In this document: positions 45,185 to 55,775 of the stretch, piece after piece | Numbering within the stretch: the stretch's first letter is position 1 | How the letters are laid out: each line of letters starts with the position of its first letter | Assembly (NCBI GenBank): GCA_944321905.1 | Contig: CALUNI010000002.1 | Span: forward strand, 1-64,000 | Length of the DNA: 64,000 nucleotides | From: an uncultured Muribaculaceae bacterium | Lineage (GTDB): Bacteria; Bacteroidota; Bacteroidia; Bacteroidales; Muribaculaceae | Reading direction: 5' to 3' | Notes under the pieces: generated by a model | Databases searched by the model: none | The model's input: the letters and a program-made list of their open reading frames with translations, nothing else | Told to the model about the DNA's origin: nothing | Translations under genes and position numbers: made by a program

Positions 45185-45631
45185 TCAACAGCGTATGGCA
45201 AGCAGTTGCTTCAGTGCCGAAATGGCGTGTCGTCCGGCTGTTTTGCTTTTTTCAAATTCAGCAGCCAGATGCTCTGACGACGAGCAAATTGCGGCTATTA
45301 CCGATTCGGTAACGGCTTGGTCGAATCGTGATGCGACAAGCATTGCATCAACCTTTGAGGAACTGCCTGGTAGTGCAATGTCGATTGTCGCCGAGGAATC
45401 GTCAGATTGTAAATTAGTTATGTATCCGGCAAGTGTCGCGCATATATTGCTACATTCATCTTTTGCCTTTAGGATAACCAGTTCGTGCAGCCGACATCGG
45501 TCAAACAATAGGGGTATGGGTTTGCCGTCGTCTTGGCAGGCAATGGCCAGAGCCAGAGAGGCCATTACCTTTTTTGAAATTTCGTCAAAGCTTATTCCGA
45601 TTGACAATGTGTGTAGATGTTGAGTGTTCAT
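45185..45631 (-). CDS. Hypothetical protein, possibly phage-like
   Basis: 148 residues, soluble, mostly helical after a short beta-strand start (LHTLSIGISFDEISKKV). It has no signal peptide or TM. The layout (short strand, helix, acidic centre, a second helical half ending HAISALKQLLA) reminds me of small structural proteins in Bacteroidales prophages, but that is memory, not an alignment. It is the third gene of the minus cluster, three bases after the stop of the lipoprotein gene, so coupled to it. The plus strand also holds an open frame across it, judged a shadow. Confidence 0.5.
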   Translation of the reverse strand: MNTQHLHTLSIGISFDEISKKVMASLALAIACQDDGKPIPLLFDRCRLHELVILKAKDECSNICATLAGYITNLQSDDSSATIDIALPGSSSKVDAMLVASRFDQAVTESVIAAICSSSEHLAAEFEKSKTAGRHAISALKQLLAIRC

Positions 45632-45634
45632 GTT

Positions 45635-46108
45635 CTATCTTTTAATCTTGTGTCTGATTGTAAATATTGCAATTGTGGCAATTAAGGCCAGTATTGCGAG
45701 AATTCTCAGGGTCGGTTTCCGATGTGGCTCGGTTTGCGCCGTTTTTTGCAACGATTTCCCGGTGTCGTAAATACTCTCCTTGCCGGTCGATGTGCTGTCG
45801 TTTCGGGTTGCTGTCGCATTTCCGATTTTGGTTATCGTTGTTCGCCTGTATAATTTTGCTTTCGGTTTATGCCGGGCATCGTCGGTCGGCGAGGCAAATA
45901 TCCACTCGTCGATGCGTGCCGTCATGCTATCTGTGATGTCGATGCTGCAATCGGAGATGGTTGTTGCGGCAATGCTGTCGGCGGCGTGTGCAAATCTATA
46001 AGCTGTGGCCGATTCTCTCGAAGAACGGCACGACGACAGTAGGCCGTTAAACGACAGAATTAATATTGCGGCTTTGGCGGCAAACGTTGTAAAGGTATTT
46101 GTAGGCAT
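45635..46108 (-). CDS. Lipoprotein with C-terminal TM helix (u-spanin-like topology)
   Basis: 157 residues from the ATG at 46108. An N-terminal lipoprotein signal (FAAKAAILILSFNGLLSSC, lipobox LSSC) gives an outer-membrane anchor candidate, a polar S/T/D-rich central part of about 100 residues follows, and a single TM helix ends the protein (about 133-150, LRILAILALIATIAIFTI) with a basic RHKIKR tail. Lipid anchor plus C-terminal TM is the plan of unimolecular spanins, which join both membranes in phage lysis. The function is inferred only from topology. The start overlaps the preceding gene by 62 bases. Confidence 0.55.
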   Translation of the reverse strand: MPTNTFTTFAAKAAILILSFNGLLSSCRSSRESATAYRFAHAADSIAATTISDCSIDITDSMTARIDEWIFASPTDDARHKPKAKLYRRTTITKIGNATATRNDSTSTGKESIYDTGKSLQKTAQTEPHRKPTLRILAILALIATIAIFTIRHKIKR

Positions 46109-46496
46109 AGGCTTCTGAAATATAATATCTTGATGCTCTTTCTGTTGCCAGCACTCTGGCAAGTGCGCTGCTTAGCGTCAGTGAAGGTTGCTTTTCTTGC
46201 GTCTCTTTTACCTTGTGGTATATTTCTATCCACATGGTTTGTTTCAGCCTGGTCTTTTTAGCCACTTCGTTTTTGCTGTTAATGTGCATGATTACGTTGT
46301 AGGCATGGTCGAAGTTTACGTAATAGTGTGGGCGACTTTCAAGAAGCACTTTCTTGATTATGTCGTGCCGGTTTATAGGCTGATTGCTTTCATACGCCTC
46401 GTTAAGCACTCGACGGTAGTCGCGCAGCAGTTCTTTGTTGCGCATTTTGGTAATCCGTTTCCGTTCTTCTGCCATTTCTAAAGTTGAGTTTTTCAT
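46047..46496 (-). CDS. Hypothetical basic protein, possibly phage-derived
   Basis: 149 residues, basic and helical, with no membrane segment. Recurrent aromatic/His motifs (RPHYYVNFDHAYNVIMHI, then ASRYYISEAYAYKYLYNV) form what look like two related halves. I recall similar small proteins in Bacteroidales phage-like loci but cannot name a domain. It is first in the minus cluster, with a well-formed promoter just upstream (46532-46563) and a 62-base overlap with the next gene, unusually long for unrelated genes. Confidence 0.55.
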   Translation of the reverse strand: MKNSTLEMAEERKRITKMRNKELLRDYRRVLNEAYESNQPINRHDIIKKVLLESRPHYYVNFDHAYNVIMHINSKNEVAKKTRLKQTMWIEIYHKVKETQEKQPSLTLSSALARVLATERASRYYISEAYAYKYLYNVCRQSRNINSVV

Positions 46497-46531
46497 GATA
46501 TTAGTTGTGTTTGGTTAGTTGTTGTGTGTTG

Positions 46532-46563
46532 CAAATATACGCTGTTTTGGGGTAATATGCAAA
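46532..46563 (-). promoter_or_regulatory. Promoter of the three-gene minus cluster
   Basis: Minus strand TTTG (46563-46560), 20 bases, TATATTTG (46539-46532). Transcription should start near 46526, 30 bases before the ATG at 46496. Confidence 0.65.
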
Positions 46564-46738
46564 TTATATATGGTATATTTACCAAGCAATTCACTTTTGC
46601 TTGTGCTTATTGCACGATGCGCCAACGAGTAAAGCATATCCTTGAGAAATGTTTTTTTATGAATGCGATAATAATTTAGAAACATGTCGTGCCATAGGCA
46701 AAAACTGTAACCTTAGGGAATAAAAACAAACAAGTTTG

Positions 46739-46770
46739 TTTTGTTCTGCTATGGCCTTGCATTATCTTTG
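46739..46770 (+). promoter_or_regulatory. Promoter of the TPR/outer-membrane protein operon
   Basis: TTTTG (46739-46743), 19 bases, TATCTTTG (46763-46770); start about 46776, leader about 25 bases. It fixes the TPR start at 46801, since an earlier in-frame start at 46741 would lie inside the promoter. It is a near-copy of the bcp promoter. Confidence 0.75.
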
Positions 46771-46800
46771 CATAGTAATATAACAGCAAATTTGCAAGAC

Positions 46801-49800
46801 ATGAAAATTGGCATAATATTATTAAGCCTAAGCATGGCATTGCCTGCTGCGGCAAGTCATGATGCCGGTGTTAAATCGTCATCGCCCGAGGGGTATCGCG
46901 CCCGTGGCATAATAATGTATGAGAATAAGGACTATATAGGAGCCATCGACCAATTATCACACATTTATATGATGGAGGGTGGCGAGCCTTATGTGGAAGA
47001 TGCCGACTTCTACATCGCGCTAAGCACGTTTGAGCGCGGCGAATTTAATTGCGTGGAACTGTTCAAGAAGTTTGTAGCCGGGTATCCGGCATCGGTGCGG
47101 GTTCCATACGCCTGGGCAAAAATAGGTGACTGCTATTTTTACCGCGGAGAATATGACGAGGCTTTGGCTTCATATGATAAAATAGAGCCATCGGCTTTTG
47201 CCAACAATTACAAGCTCGACCTCACATATCGCAAGGCTTTTAGCTATTTGAAACTCAAAGAATATGACAAGGCCAAAATTCTGTTTGAGAAGATTTCCTA
47301 TACATCGCGTTACAGGCAGGCGGGGCTTTTTTATGACGCATATACAGACTATGTGGACAAGGATTATGACGAAGCCTTAAAGAAGTTTGGCATGTTGCCG
47401 CCGGCAAGCGAGCTTGGCAAGGCGTCGCAATATTATATGTGCCAGATATATTTTGTCAACAACAACTATGACAAGGTGATATCTACGGGCCGGAGATTAA
47501 TGGAGAACGTCGGTGACAATGGAGAATATGCCGACGAGATGAACCGCATAGTGGGCGAAAGCTTATATAATGCCGGAGATGACGAAGAAGCCGGCGATTA
47601 CCTGTCGCGGTATATCGAAGGCACCGAAGCCAAGCCGGAGAGGTCGTCGCTTTACATAATGGGCGTGCTGCACTATCGCAATGCCGACTGGCAGAGCGCG
47701 ATTGACTGCTTTGCCGGGGTGACCGATGAAGATGACGAACTTGCGCAAAGTGCATACTTGTATGTCGGGCAGGCTTATGTGAAACTTGGCAACATGAATT
47801 CGGCTTCAATAGCTTTTGAAAAAGCTCTGAACATGGATTATAACCAAGCGATACAGGAAACAGCGTTCTATAATTACGCCGTATCGCAAAACGAGGGCGG
47901 ACGCACTCCGTTTAATCGCTCGATCGACGTGTTTGAGACTTTCTTGAACCGTTTTCCCGATTCGCGCTATGCCGATAGCGTGGAAGACTATTTGATAAAC
48001 GCGTATGTTACTGGTAACGACTACCAGAAGGCGTTGCAAAGCATAGGTCGGATAACCCGCCCTTCGCGCAAGGTCCTTGCCGCCAAGCAGAATGTGCTAT
48101 TCCAACTGGGGGTGCAATCTTTGTCCAATGACGACGTTGCGGGAGCGACCGGTTATTTCAACCAAGCCCGCGCGGTAGGGAATTACGATTCGCAGGTAGT
48201 GAATAATTGCAACTTGTGGATTGCCGAATGCTGTTACAGGCAAGGAAATTATAAGGAAGCGGAGAAATTGCTGGGTTCTTATATGGCAAATGCTACCGAC
48301 GAAGATGGCAGCAACGTGGCAATGGCTCGGTATAACCTTGGCTACGTCCGTTTCCAACAGAGAAATTACGTCGGTGCGCGTTCCGACTTCAACAAGGCTC
48401 TGTCGGACAGTCGCCTGCCCGACAGGTTGCGCTCTGATGCCTTGAACAGGATTGGTGACACGTATTATTATTTACGAGATTACGAGACTGCCGAGAAGTA
48501 TTATGAGCAGGCTTATACCAATGATAATTCGGCCGGTGATTATTCGCTTTTTCAAAAAGCGATGATGCTCGGGCTACAGCGTGATTATAAAGGAAAAATC
48601 AACATGCTCGATCAGTTGCTGCGTCAGTATCCCAAGTCGTCGTTATGCTCGTCGGCGTTGCTTCAGAAGGCCGAGGCATATGTAAACCTGGGCAACAACG
48701 TTTCGGCCATCGATACCTACAAGATGCTTATATCACAATATCCGGGGTCGGTAGATGCCCGCAAGGGGTTGCTGCAATTGGCCATCACCGAGCGTAACGC
48801 GGGAAATGTGGATAAAGCCATCGATGCCTATAAGAACGCCATAAAATTGTATCCTACGAGTGAGGAGGCCGCAGTGGCCGCCGAGGACTTGAAACTGATT
48901 TATGCCGATTCGGGCAGATTGAATGAATATATAGCTTTTATTAACAGTGTGCCTAACGCTCCTAAAATCGACGTTGACGATATCGACCGCCTTGCTTATG
49001 AAGCGGCAGAGAAGGCTTATCTTGAAAAAAAAGATACGGGCAAGCTTGCGAATTACATAAAAGAATATCCGGCCGGTGCTTATGTGTCGAAAGCAAAGTA
49101 TTACATGGCAATATCAGAATATGAGGCGGGAAAATATGAAGATGCTCTTGCGCTCGTGAATGAAGTGCTTGACGCAAGCGTCGATGCGGCTTTTGCCATC
49201 GATGCCTTGCGCATAAAGGGCGAAATACTCATGAAGCAGAATAAATATGACGAAGCCCTTGTGGCATATGAACTTATGGCACAGAAAGCCTCGGCACAAG
49301 ATGCCGTTATTAATGCTAATCTGGGTGTTATGAGAGCTTCGTTGATGCTTAGCCGGTTTGCCGAGATGAGGGATGCTGCCGACAGGTTGCTGAAATTGGG
49401 CGGATTGTCGTCGGAGGAGGAAAAGGAGGCGCGTTATTGCCGTGCCACGGCCAACATAAAGCTTGGTAGCGGCGGTGGAGCGGTAAGCGACCTTGAGACG
49501 CTTGCCAAGGACACTCGCAATATATATGGCGCGCAAGCGGCATATGACCTTGCCAATTATTATTACACTTCGGGCGACAACGTTGCTGCCGAGGATGTGC
49601 TTAACAGGTTTATCGAAACCGGAACCCCGCATCAATATTGGCTTGCCAGAGGCTTTATATTGCTTGCCGACGTTTACCACAAGAAAGGCAAGACATTTGA
49701 GGCCGTGCAATACTTGAAGAGCTTGAAGGAGAACTATCCCGGCACGGAAAGTGACATATTTGAGATGATTGACAGTCGCCTCGGCTCGTGGAGTGAGGCC

Positions 49801-49818
49801 GAAGGTGCTTCAAAATAA
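46801..49818 (+). CDS. Large tetratricopeptide-repeat protein, exported
   Basis: 1005 residues from the ATG at 46801. A signal peptide (MKIGIILLSLSMALPAAAS) is followed by about 20 or more TPR-like helical pairs across the whole length (for example YPASVRVPYAWAKIGDCYFY, YDEALASYDKI, AKALSYLK-type, GNVDKAIDAYKNAIKLYPTS, YNLGYVRFQQRNY). TPRs bind proteins; in the periplasm such proteins often serve envelope assembly or outer-membrane complexes. The outer-membrane barrel gene begins 14 or 23 bases downstream, so the two likely act together. No enzymatic domain is seen. Confidence 0.9.
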   Translation: MKIGIILLSLSMALPAAASHDAGVKSSSPEGYRARGIIMYENKDYIGAIDQLSHIYMMEGGEPYVEDADFYIALSTFERGEFNCVELFKKFVAGYPASVRVPYAWAKIGDCYFYRGEYDEALASYDKIEPSAFANNYKLDLTYRKAFSYLKLKEYDKAKILFEKISYTSRYRQAGLFYDAYTDYVDKDYDEALKKFGMLPPASELGKASQYYMCQIYFVNNNYDKVISTGRRLMENVGDNGEYADEMNRIVGESLYNAGDDEEAGDYLSRYIEGTEAKPERSSLYIMGVLHYRNADWQSAIDCFAGVTDEDDELAQSAYLYVGQAYVKLGNMNSASIAFEKALNMDYNQAIQETAFYNYAVSQNEGGRTPFNRSIDVFETFLNRFPDSRYADSVEDYLINAYVTGNDYQKALQSIGRITRPSRKVLAAKQNVLFQLGVQSLSNDDVAGATGYFNQARAVGNYDSQVVNNCNLWIAECCYRQGNYKEAEKLLGSYMANATDEDGSNVAMARYNLGYVRFQQRNYVGARSDFNKALSDSRLPDRLRSDALNRIGDTYYYLRDYETAEKYYEQAYTNDNSAGDYSLFQKAMMLGLQRDYKGKINMLDQLLRQYPKSSLCSSALLQKAEAYVNLGNNVSAIDTYKMLISQYPGSVDARKGLLQLAITERNAGNVDKAIDAYKNAIKLYPTSEEAAVAAEDLKLIYADSGRLNEYIAFINSVPNAPKIDVDDIDRLAYEAAEKAYLEKKDTGKLANYIKEYPAGAYVSKAKYYMAISEYEAGKYEDALALVNEVLDASVDAAFAIDALRIKGEILMKQNKYDEALVAYELMAQKASAQDAVINANLGVMRASLMLSRFAEMRDAADRLLKLGGLSSEEEKEARYCRATANIKLGSGGGAVSDLETLAKDTRNIYGAQAAYDLANYYYTSGDNVAAEDVLNRFIETGTPHQYWLARGFILLADVYHKKGKTFEAVQYLKSLKENYPGTESDIFEMIDSRLGSWSEAEGASK

Positions 49819-49832
49819 CAATAACCATAAAC

Positions 49833-51575
49833 ATGCTTAAAATGAAACGATTCTGCATATCATTTATATTAATTTCTCTTGTTTGTGGCATGGTGGCAGG
49901 ACAAGAGAAAGAATTGAATAAGGAAATCACCATCGACAGTGAGTTTGTCCCGGTGGAGCAGAAGGCTGCCAAGGTCAACATGTTGCCGGAGGTATATCGT
50001 CCGCAGGTGTCCGATGGTGCGGGTTCGATTGGCTATAGCGACTGGGCTGTCCCGTCGGAAGTCCCCACATCGGCTGTCACGCTGTCGCCGTATGGGTACA
50101 ACACCTCGCGCGATTTTTCTTTGCACCGTGGTTATTTCGAGTTTGGAATTGGTACATGTCTCAACATGACCGGCAGCGCGGGATACCGGCTCGTGGACTT
50201 AGACCACACCAAACTGGGAATATGGTTGCAGCATAATTCCACGTGGACAGGGAAAAACAAGTCGGAGAATTCTCTGTATGCCGTTGACCAACACTGGAAC
50301 GACAATGTGCTTGGCATAGACTTCTCGCACAGGTTCAACAAGGGAACCTTGTCGGCCAATGCTTTTTATCACTACGACAACTTTAATTATTTTGGTCGTT
50401 CGGCCAATGATTGGTATGCCATAGATTCCACGCAGTCGGTCAACGAGTTTCGTATAGATGTCGGTTGGAAAGGTCTTTATCACGAAGACGAGGGGCTGAA
50501 CTATTCGTTCAATGCGATATACAACTATTTTGGTTTCTCAAACGATATTTTCGAGCCTACTCAAGGCAATAGCGAGAATCACTTGAAGCTTAAGTTAAAC
50601 GGTGACTTTGCAAGCAGCGACGTTTCTCACATAGGGCTTGACGTGGCTTTTGATTTCATCAATTATAACATCCACCACTATAACGGGCTTGAAGAATCGA
50701 CTGTCGTGGGGCACGAGAACCGCGGGATATTGAAAGTAGCTCCATATTATGCTTACAATAACGGCAATCGGTTAAGCTTGTCGCTCGGCGTGAACTTCGA
50801 CGTGTCGTTTAACGACGGTGCAGCTTTTCGCCTTGCGCCGAAGGTAAAGTTCCGTTACGACTTGTTGCGAGGCTTGCAGTTCTTTGCCGAGGCCAAAGGT
50901 GGCAAGTCGGTTAATACGTTGAGCCGCATGTTCTCCGACAATCGCTACGTGTCGCCACAGACCTTGCCGGTTAACTCATATACGCCGCTCGACGTGCAAG
51001 GGGGCTTTAAGGTAGGGCCGTTTGCCGGGTTCAATGCAACGTTGTATGGCGGTTGGGCAAAGATTAAGAACGTCATGATGCCTGCGCTCTATGTCAATCC
51101 CACGCCTCAGGAGGATTGTTTCAACCGCAGCATATCGCATTATGCCACCTTTGACATGAAAGGCTGGAAGGTGGGCGGCGAATTGGCATATTCTTTCCGC
51201 ACTTTGGCCGATGCTTCAATCGGTCTCACCTACTCGCCACAAGAAGAAGACAAGGGATATGTGATGGGCGACGACCGTGCCGAGCTTGTGCTTGACGTAA
51301 AGCTGATGTTGCATCCCATCGACGATCTGTCGATATTTGTAGGATATCAATATCGTTCCGATCGGTCGGTTATTTTTACCGACAACGCGGGTGAATGGCT
51401 GACTCAAGACCTGCAAGATGTGAATTATTTGTCGTTGGGGGCCAATTACAGGCTTAACGATATTGTGGGCTTCTTCTTGCATGTTGACAATTTGCTTAAC
51501 AAGCGTTGGGACTCGCATTACGGTATGGGAGTGCAGCCAATCGGAGTACTTGGTGGCGTTAGCCTGCTGTTCTAA
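49833..51575 (+). CDS. Outer-membrane beta-barrel protein (TonB-receptor-like, no plug)
   Basis: 580 residues; a second in-frame ATG at 49842 gives an equally good signal peptide (MKRFCISFILISLVCGMVAG). The mature start (LNKEITIDSEFVPVEQKAAK) is followed by a barrel of alternating strands. The last strand ends PIGVLGGVSLLF with a terminal Phe. The C-terminal half resembles TonB-dependent receptors (HVDNLLNKRWDSHYGMG), but the usual plug and carboxypeptidase-like domains are missing. It probably works with the TPR protein immediately upstream. The ligand is unknown. Confidence 0.82.
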   Translation: MLKMKRFCISFILISLVCGMVAGQEKELNKEITIDSEFVPVEQKAAKVNMLPEVYRPQVSDGAGSIGYSDWAVPSEVPTSAVTLSPYGYNTSRDFSLHRGYFEFGIGTCLNMTGSAGYRLVDLDHTKLGIWLQHNSTWTGKNKSENSLYAVDQHWNDNVLGIDFSHRFNKGTLSANAFYHYDNFNYFGRSANDWYAIDSTQSVNEFRIDVGWKGLYHEDEGLNYSFNAIYNYFGFSNDIFEPTQGNSENHLKLKLNGDFASSDVSHIGLDVAFDFINYNIHHYNGLEESTVVGHENRGILKVAPYYAYNNGNRLSLSLGVNFDVSFNDGAAFRLAPKVKFRYDLLRGLQFFAEAKGGKSVNTLSRMFSDNRYVSPQTLPVNSYTPLDVQGGFKVGPFAGFNATLYGGWAKIKNVMMPALYVNPTPQEDCFNRSISHYATFDMKGWKVGGELAYSFRTLADASIGLTYSPQEEDKGYVMGDDRAELVLDVKLMLHPIDDLSIFVGYQYRSDRSVIFTDNAGEWLTQDLQDVNYLSLGANYRLNDIVGFFLHVDNLLNKRWDSHYGMGVQPIGVLGGVSLLF

Positions 51576-51668
51576 CCGTTGCGGTTCGATAATATCTTGC
51601 GCTCGCAATGATAACGCAAGTTTGAGATAAGTAAGTATTGGCATTTAAGCAGTAGTTATCCATCCTGT

Positions 51669-51756
51669 AGAGGCGCAAAATTTTGTGCCTCTCGTCGTAC
51701 TATCATTTTCCTGCATTCTGTTTTATAGTTAGAGATGCAAGATTTTGCGTCTCTAA
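51669..51756. repeat. Pair of related AT-centred palindromic repeats
   Basis: Copy 1 (51669-51692) has arms AGAGGCGCAAAA / TTTTGTGCCTCT, one mismatch. Copy 2 (51729-51756) has arms TTAGAGATGCAAGA / TTTTGCGTCTCTAA, two mismatches. They share the GAGrcGCAAaATTTTGCGyCTC core and lie 36 bases apart between convergent genes. They are a REP-like intergenic repeat or a degenerate terminator pair. Confidence 0.7.
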
Positions 51757-51850
51757 AGAAGGTTAGTAACAGTCATGCGGTGTTTGTTCCTCATCCTTAA
51801 CTCACATTAAGTTACCCCCAAATCGAATGATCGATCTGGAATAAAAGCAA

Positions 51851-51888
51851 ATCGCCCCCGGCTGTGTTCGTACTCAGCCGGGGGCGAT
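51851..51888. terminator. Perfect 14-bp hairpin, bidirectional terminator
   Basis: ATCGCCCCCGGCTG (51851-51864) pairs perfectly with CAGCCGGGGGCGAT (51875-51888) around a ten-base loop. T-rich sequence follows on the minus strand, so it mainly serves the GH97 gene, and possibly the barrel gene from the other side. Confidence 0.85.
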
Positions 51889-51916
51889 TCTGTTAGGGGG
51901 TGTCGTTTTTAGTGCT

Positions 51917-54100
<2,184 letters not shown>

Positions 54101-54224
54101 TTAAATTGGTTTGATGGTATATAAAAAACACGATTTATGCTAATCGGTATAAATTGGCTTGTGTGAAAATGTTATGCAAGCTCATTGGGCAAAACTGTTA
54201 TGCCCGCAAGTTTGCTATCTATTA

Positions 54225-54232
54225 CAAAGATA
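54225..54232 (-). promoter_or_regulatory. Second, weaker -7 box for the GH97 gene
   Basis: Minus-strand TATCTTTG (54232-54225). No -33 box at 19-21 bases; the nearest CAA lies at 24. It would give a leader of about 120 bases, downstream of the palindrome. Confidence 0.35.
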
Positions 54233-54249
54233 GTGCAGGTGGAATGAAG

Positions 54250-54275
54250 AACGTTGCAAGCCGGCTTGCAGCGTT
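54250..54275. promoter_or_regulatory. Palindromic operator candidate upstream of GH97
   Basis: TGCAAGCCGGCTTGCA (54255-54270) is a perfect 16-base palindrome with a central CCGG; AACG and CGTT extend it to 26 bases with a single mismatched pair. It lies between two minus-strand -7 boxes, about 20 bases downstream of the predicted main start. The shape, GCAAG..CTTGC with a central CG, is like LacI-family operators. Confidence 0.5.
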
Positions 54276-54300
54276 ATGCCAAGATGCAGCCTATCTTATG

Positions 54301-54331
54301 CAAAGATAGTTTATGTCGGGGGTAAAACAAA
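54301..54331 (-). promoter_or_regulatory. Main promoter of the GH97 gene
   Basis: Minus strand TTTG (54331-54328), exactly 19 bases, TATCTTTG (54308-54301). The start would be about 54295, giving a leader of about 195 bases to the ATG at 54097. Confidence 0.65.
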
Positions 54332-54437
54332 GCAAACCCGGTTCTTTTTTGTGACCTATTTATCTTTTGTCGGTGTAAGCCATTGTGGTGGTTCATGGAT
54401 AGGCATAGAGAACCTCCGACGGGGGGGGCAGGGTGTG

Positions 54438-54779
54438 CTACAAGTCCTCAAACTTGGCATCGGTGATGCGTGGCTCGGTGTCGCGGACTTCGACATATCT
54501 GACAGATTGCCGTTGTTCGATGATTTCTTCAAATTCAACGTATTCGCCATCGCCGGGGCCGAAGATTTTGCCTCGCCTTGAGTGGCGATGTCTGCCGTTG
54601 TTTGAGTTGTTGTTGCGATTACCGCCTTGGTTGCGGCTTCTGCTCCCGGAAAACTGTGATTGTGCGTCACGGAAGTTCCTGTTCATCTGGCGCACTTGCA
54701 TCCATATCTTGAAAGCAGCCTTTATTACTGGTAGTAGCAGCAGCAACAGCAACAGAAATATGATGAATAATAATTCCAT
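54438..54779 (-). CDS. DUF4834-type small membrane protein
   Basis: 113 residues from the ATG at 54779, an earlier in-frame start being less likely. An N-terminal TM helix (MELLFIIFLLLLLLLLPVIK) is followed by a basic helix, a low-complexity N/R/G/H/S-rich linker (about 40-65), and an acidic conserved tail (GEYVEFEEI, YVEVRDTEPRITDAKFEDL). This plan matches DUF4834 proteins, which in Bacteroidales lie next to psd and pssA, as here. The molecular function is unknown. It is 227 bases from pssA on the same strand, so co-transcription is likely but not certain. Confidence 0.75.
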   Translation of the reverse strand: MELLFIIFLLLLLLLLPVIKAAFKIWMQVRQMNRNFRDAQSQFSGSRSRNQGGNRNNNSNNGRHRHSRRGKIFGPGDGEYVEFEEIIEQRQSVRYVEVRDTEPRITDAKFEDL

Positions 54780-55006
54780 TTGTCGTTTCTTTGAGATGCG
54801 TGTACGGGTTGTTTTGTATGTGTTTGGCAAACATCATGCCATGCTACACATGGAGTTATGCCGAAAACAATAACAAATGTCGGCAAAAAACGTCAAATTA
54901 ACAAATAAGTATTGCCAAGAAACAGCCTGAATTTTGCAAAAATTGAGATTTAGCCAAGTGGCTTTGGCCAAAATATCAAAAGCCGGTTATTGGGTCACCG
55001 TTGAAA

Positions 55007-55747
55007 TCAATGCAGGGAAGTGGCTCGTTTTTCATAATTAAAGAATAGCAGCACGAGCGCAAAATAAATGATGATGGTTATGGCGAGTCCCGATACGCCG
55101 AATATGGCTATCGATGAAATGGTACACAGTATGAGCAGGTATCGGTGAATGTTGCCGCGCAGCCCGTAATGCTTGAATTTTAGCGAGAACATGCGCAGGC
55201 GCGATACCATTGCATAGCTCAGTACGATGATGGCTGCAAGAATGATGTATTCGTTTGCAGTCGTTGAAGGTTGGGTGTAGAAGTGGTTGCAGAATCCTAT
55301 CCAGAATATGGCATTGGCAGGAATGGGCAGCCCGACAAATGAAGTGGCTTGTGTGTCATCGGTGTTGAACCGTGCGAGCCTTACGGCTCCGAATATGGCA
55401 ATTAACAAGGCGCAGAATGCTATCCACGATTCGGGATACAGCTCACGTGTCATGAAGAATACTATCAATGCGGGGGCAAGGCCAAAGCTTACGCAGTCTG
55501 ACAGGGAATCGAGTTCTTTGCCGATTGGCGAAACTGCGTTGAGCAGCCGAGCCACAAATCCGTCGAAGAAGTCAAACACTGCGGCAGCGGCTATCATGAT
55601 GAAAGCAAGTTGGTAATAGGCCATGCTGCCATAGCCGGTTGGCTGGCTACCGTGTGAAGCGCACACGCAAGCAAGGCTGCCCGCAAGCAAGTTCATGCAT
55701 GTGATGGCATTTGGTATGTTGTTTTTGATTGATTTAAGTGGGTTCAT
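55007..55747 (-). CDS. pssA: CDP-diacylglycerol-serine O-phosphatidyltransferase
   Basis: 246 residues. The CDP-alcohol phosphatidyltransferase motif DG..AR..G...G..D..D is present: FDFFDGFVARLLNAVSPIGKELDSLSD carries the catalytic aspartates. About seven TM helices. It joins serine to CDP-diacylglycerol, giving phosphatidylserine in the inner membrane. The psd gene is 28 bases upstream in the same operon, so the pair makes phosphatidylethanolamine. Confidence 0.95.
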   Translation of the reverse strand: MNPLKSIKNNIPNAITCMNLLAGSLACVCASHGSQPTGYGSMAYYQLAFIMIAAAAVFDFFDGFVARLLNAVSPIGKELDSLSDCVSFGLAPALIVFFMTRELYPESWIAFCALLIAIFGAVRLARFNTDDTQATSFVGLPIPANAIFWIGFCNHFYTQPSTTANEYIILAAIIVLSYAMVSRLRMFSLKFKHYGLRGNIHRYLLILCTISSIAIFGVSGLAITIIIYFALVLLFFNYEKRATSLH

Positions 55748-55775
55748 AAGTTTTTGTGGTTAAGGTATAGAAGTA

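Noticed and set aside
45159..45623. 154-codon plus frame opposite the third gene of the minus cluster
   Set aside because: S/A/R-rich with no start context; the minus frame is tightly packed behind the lipoprotein gene and starts three bases after its stop.
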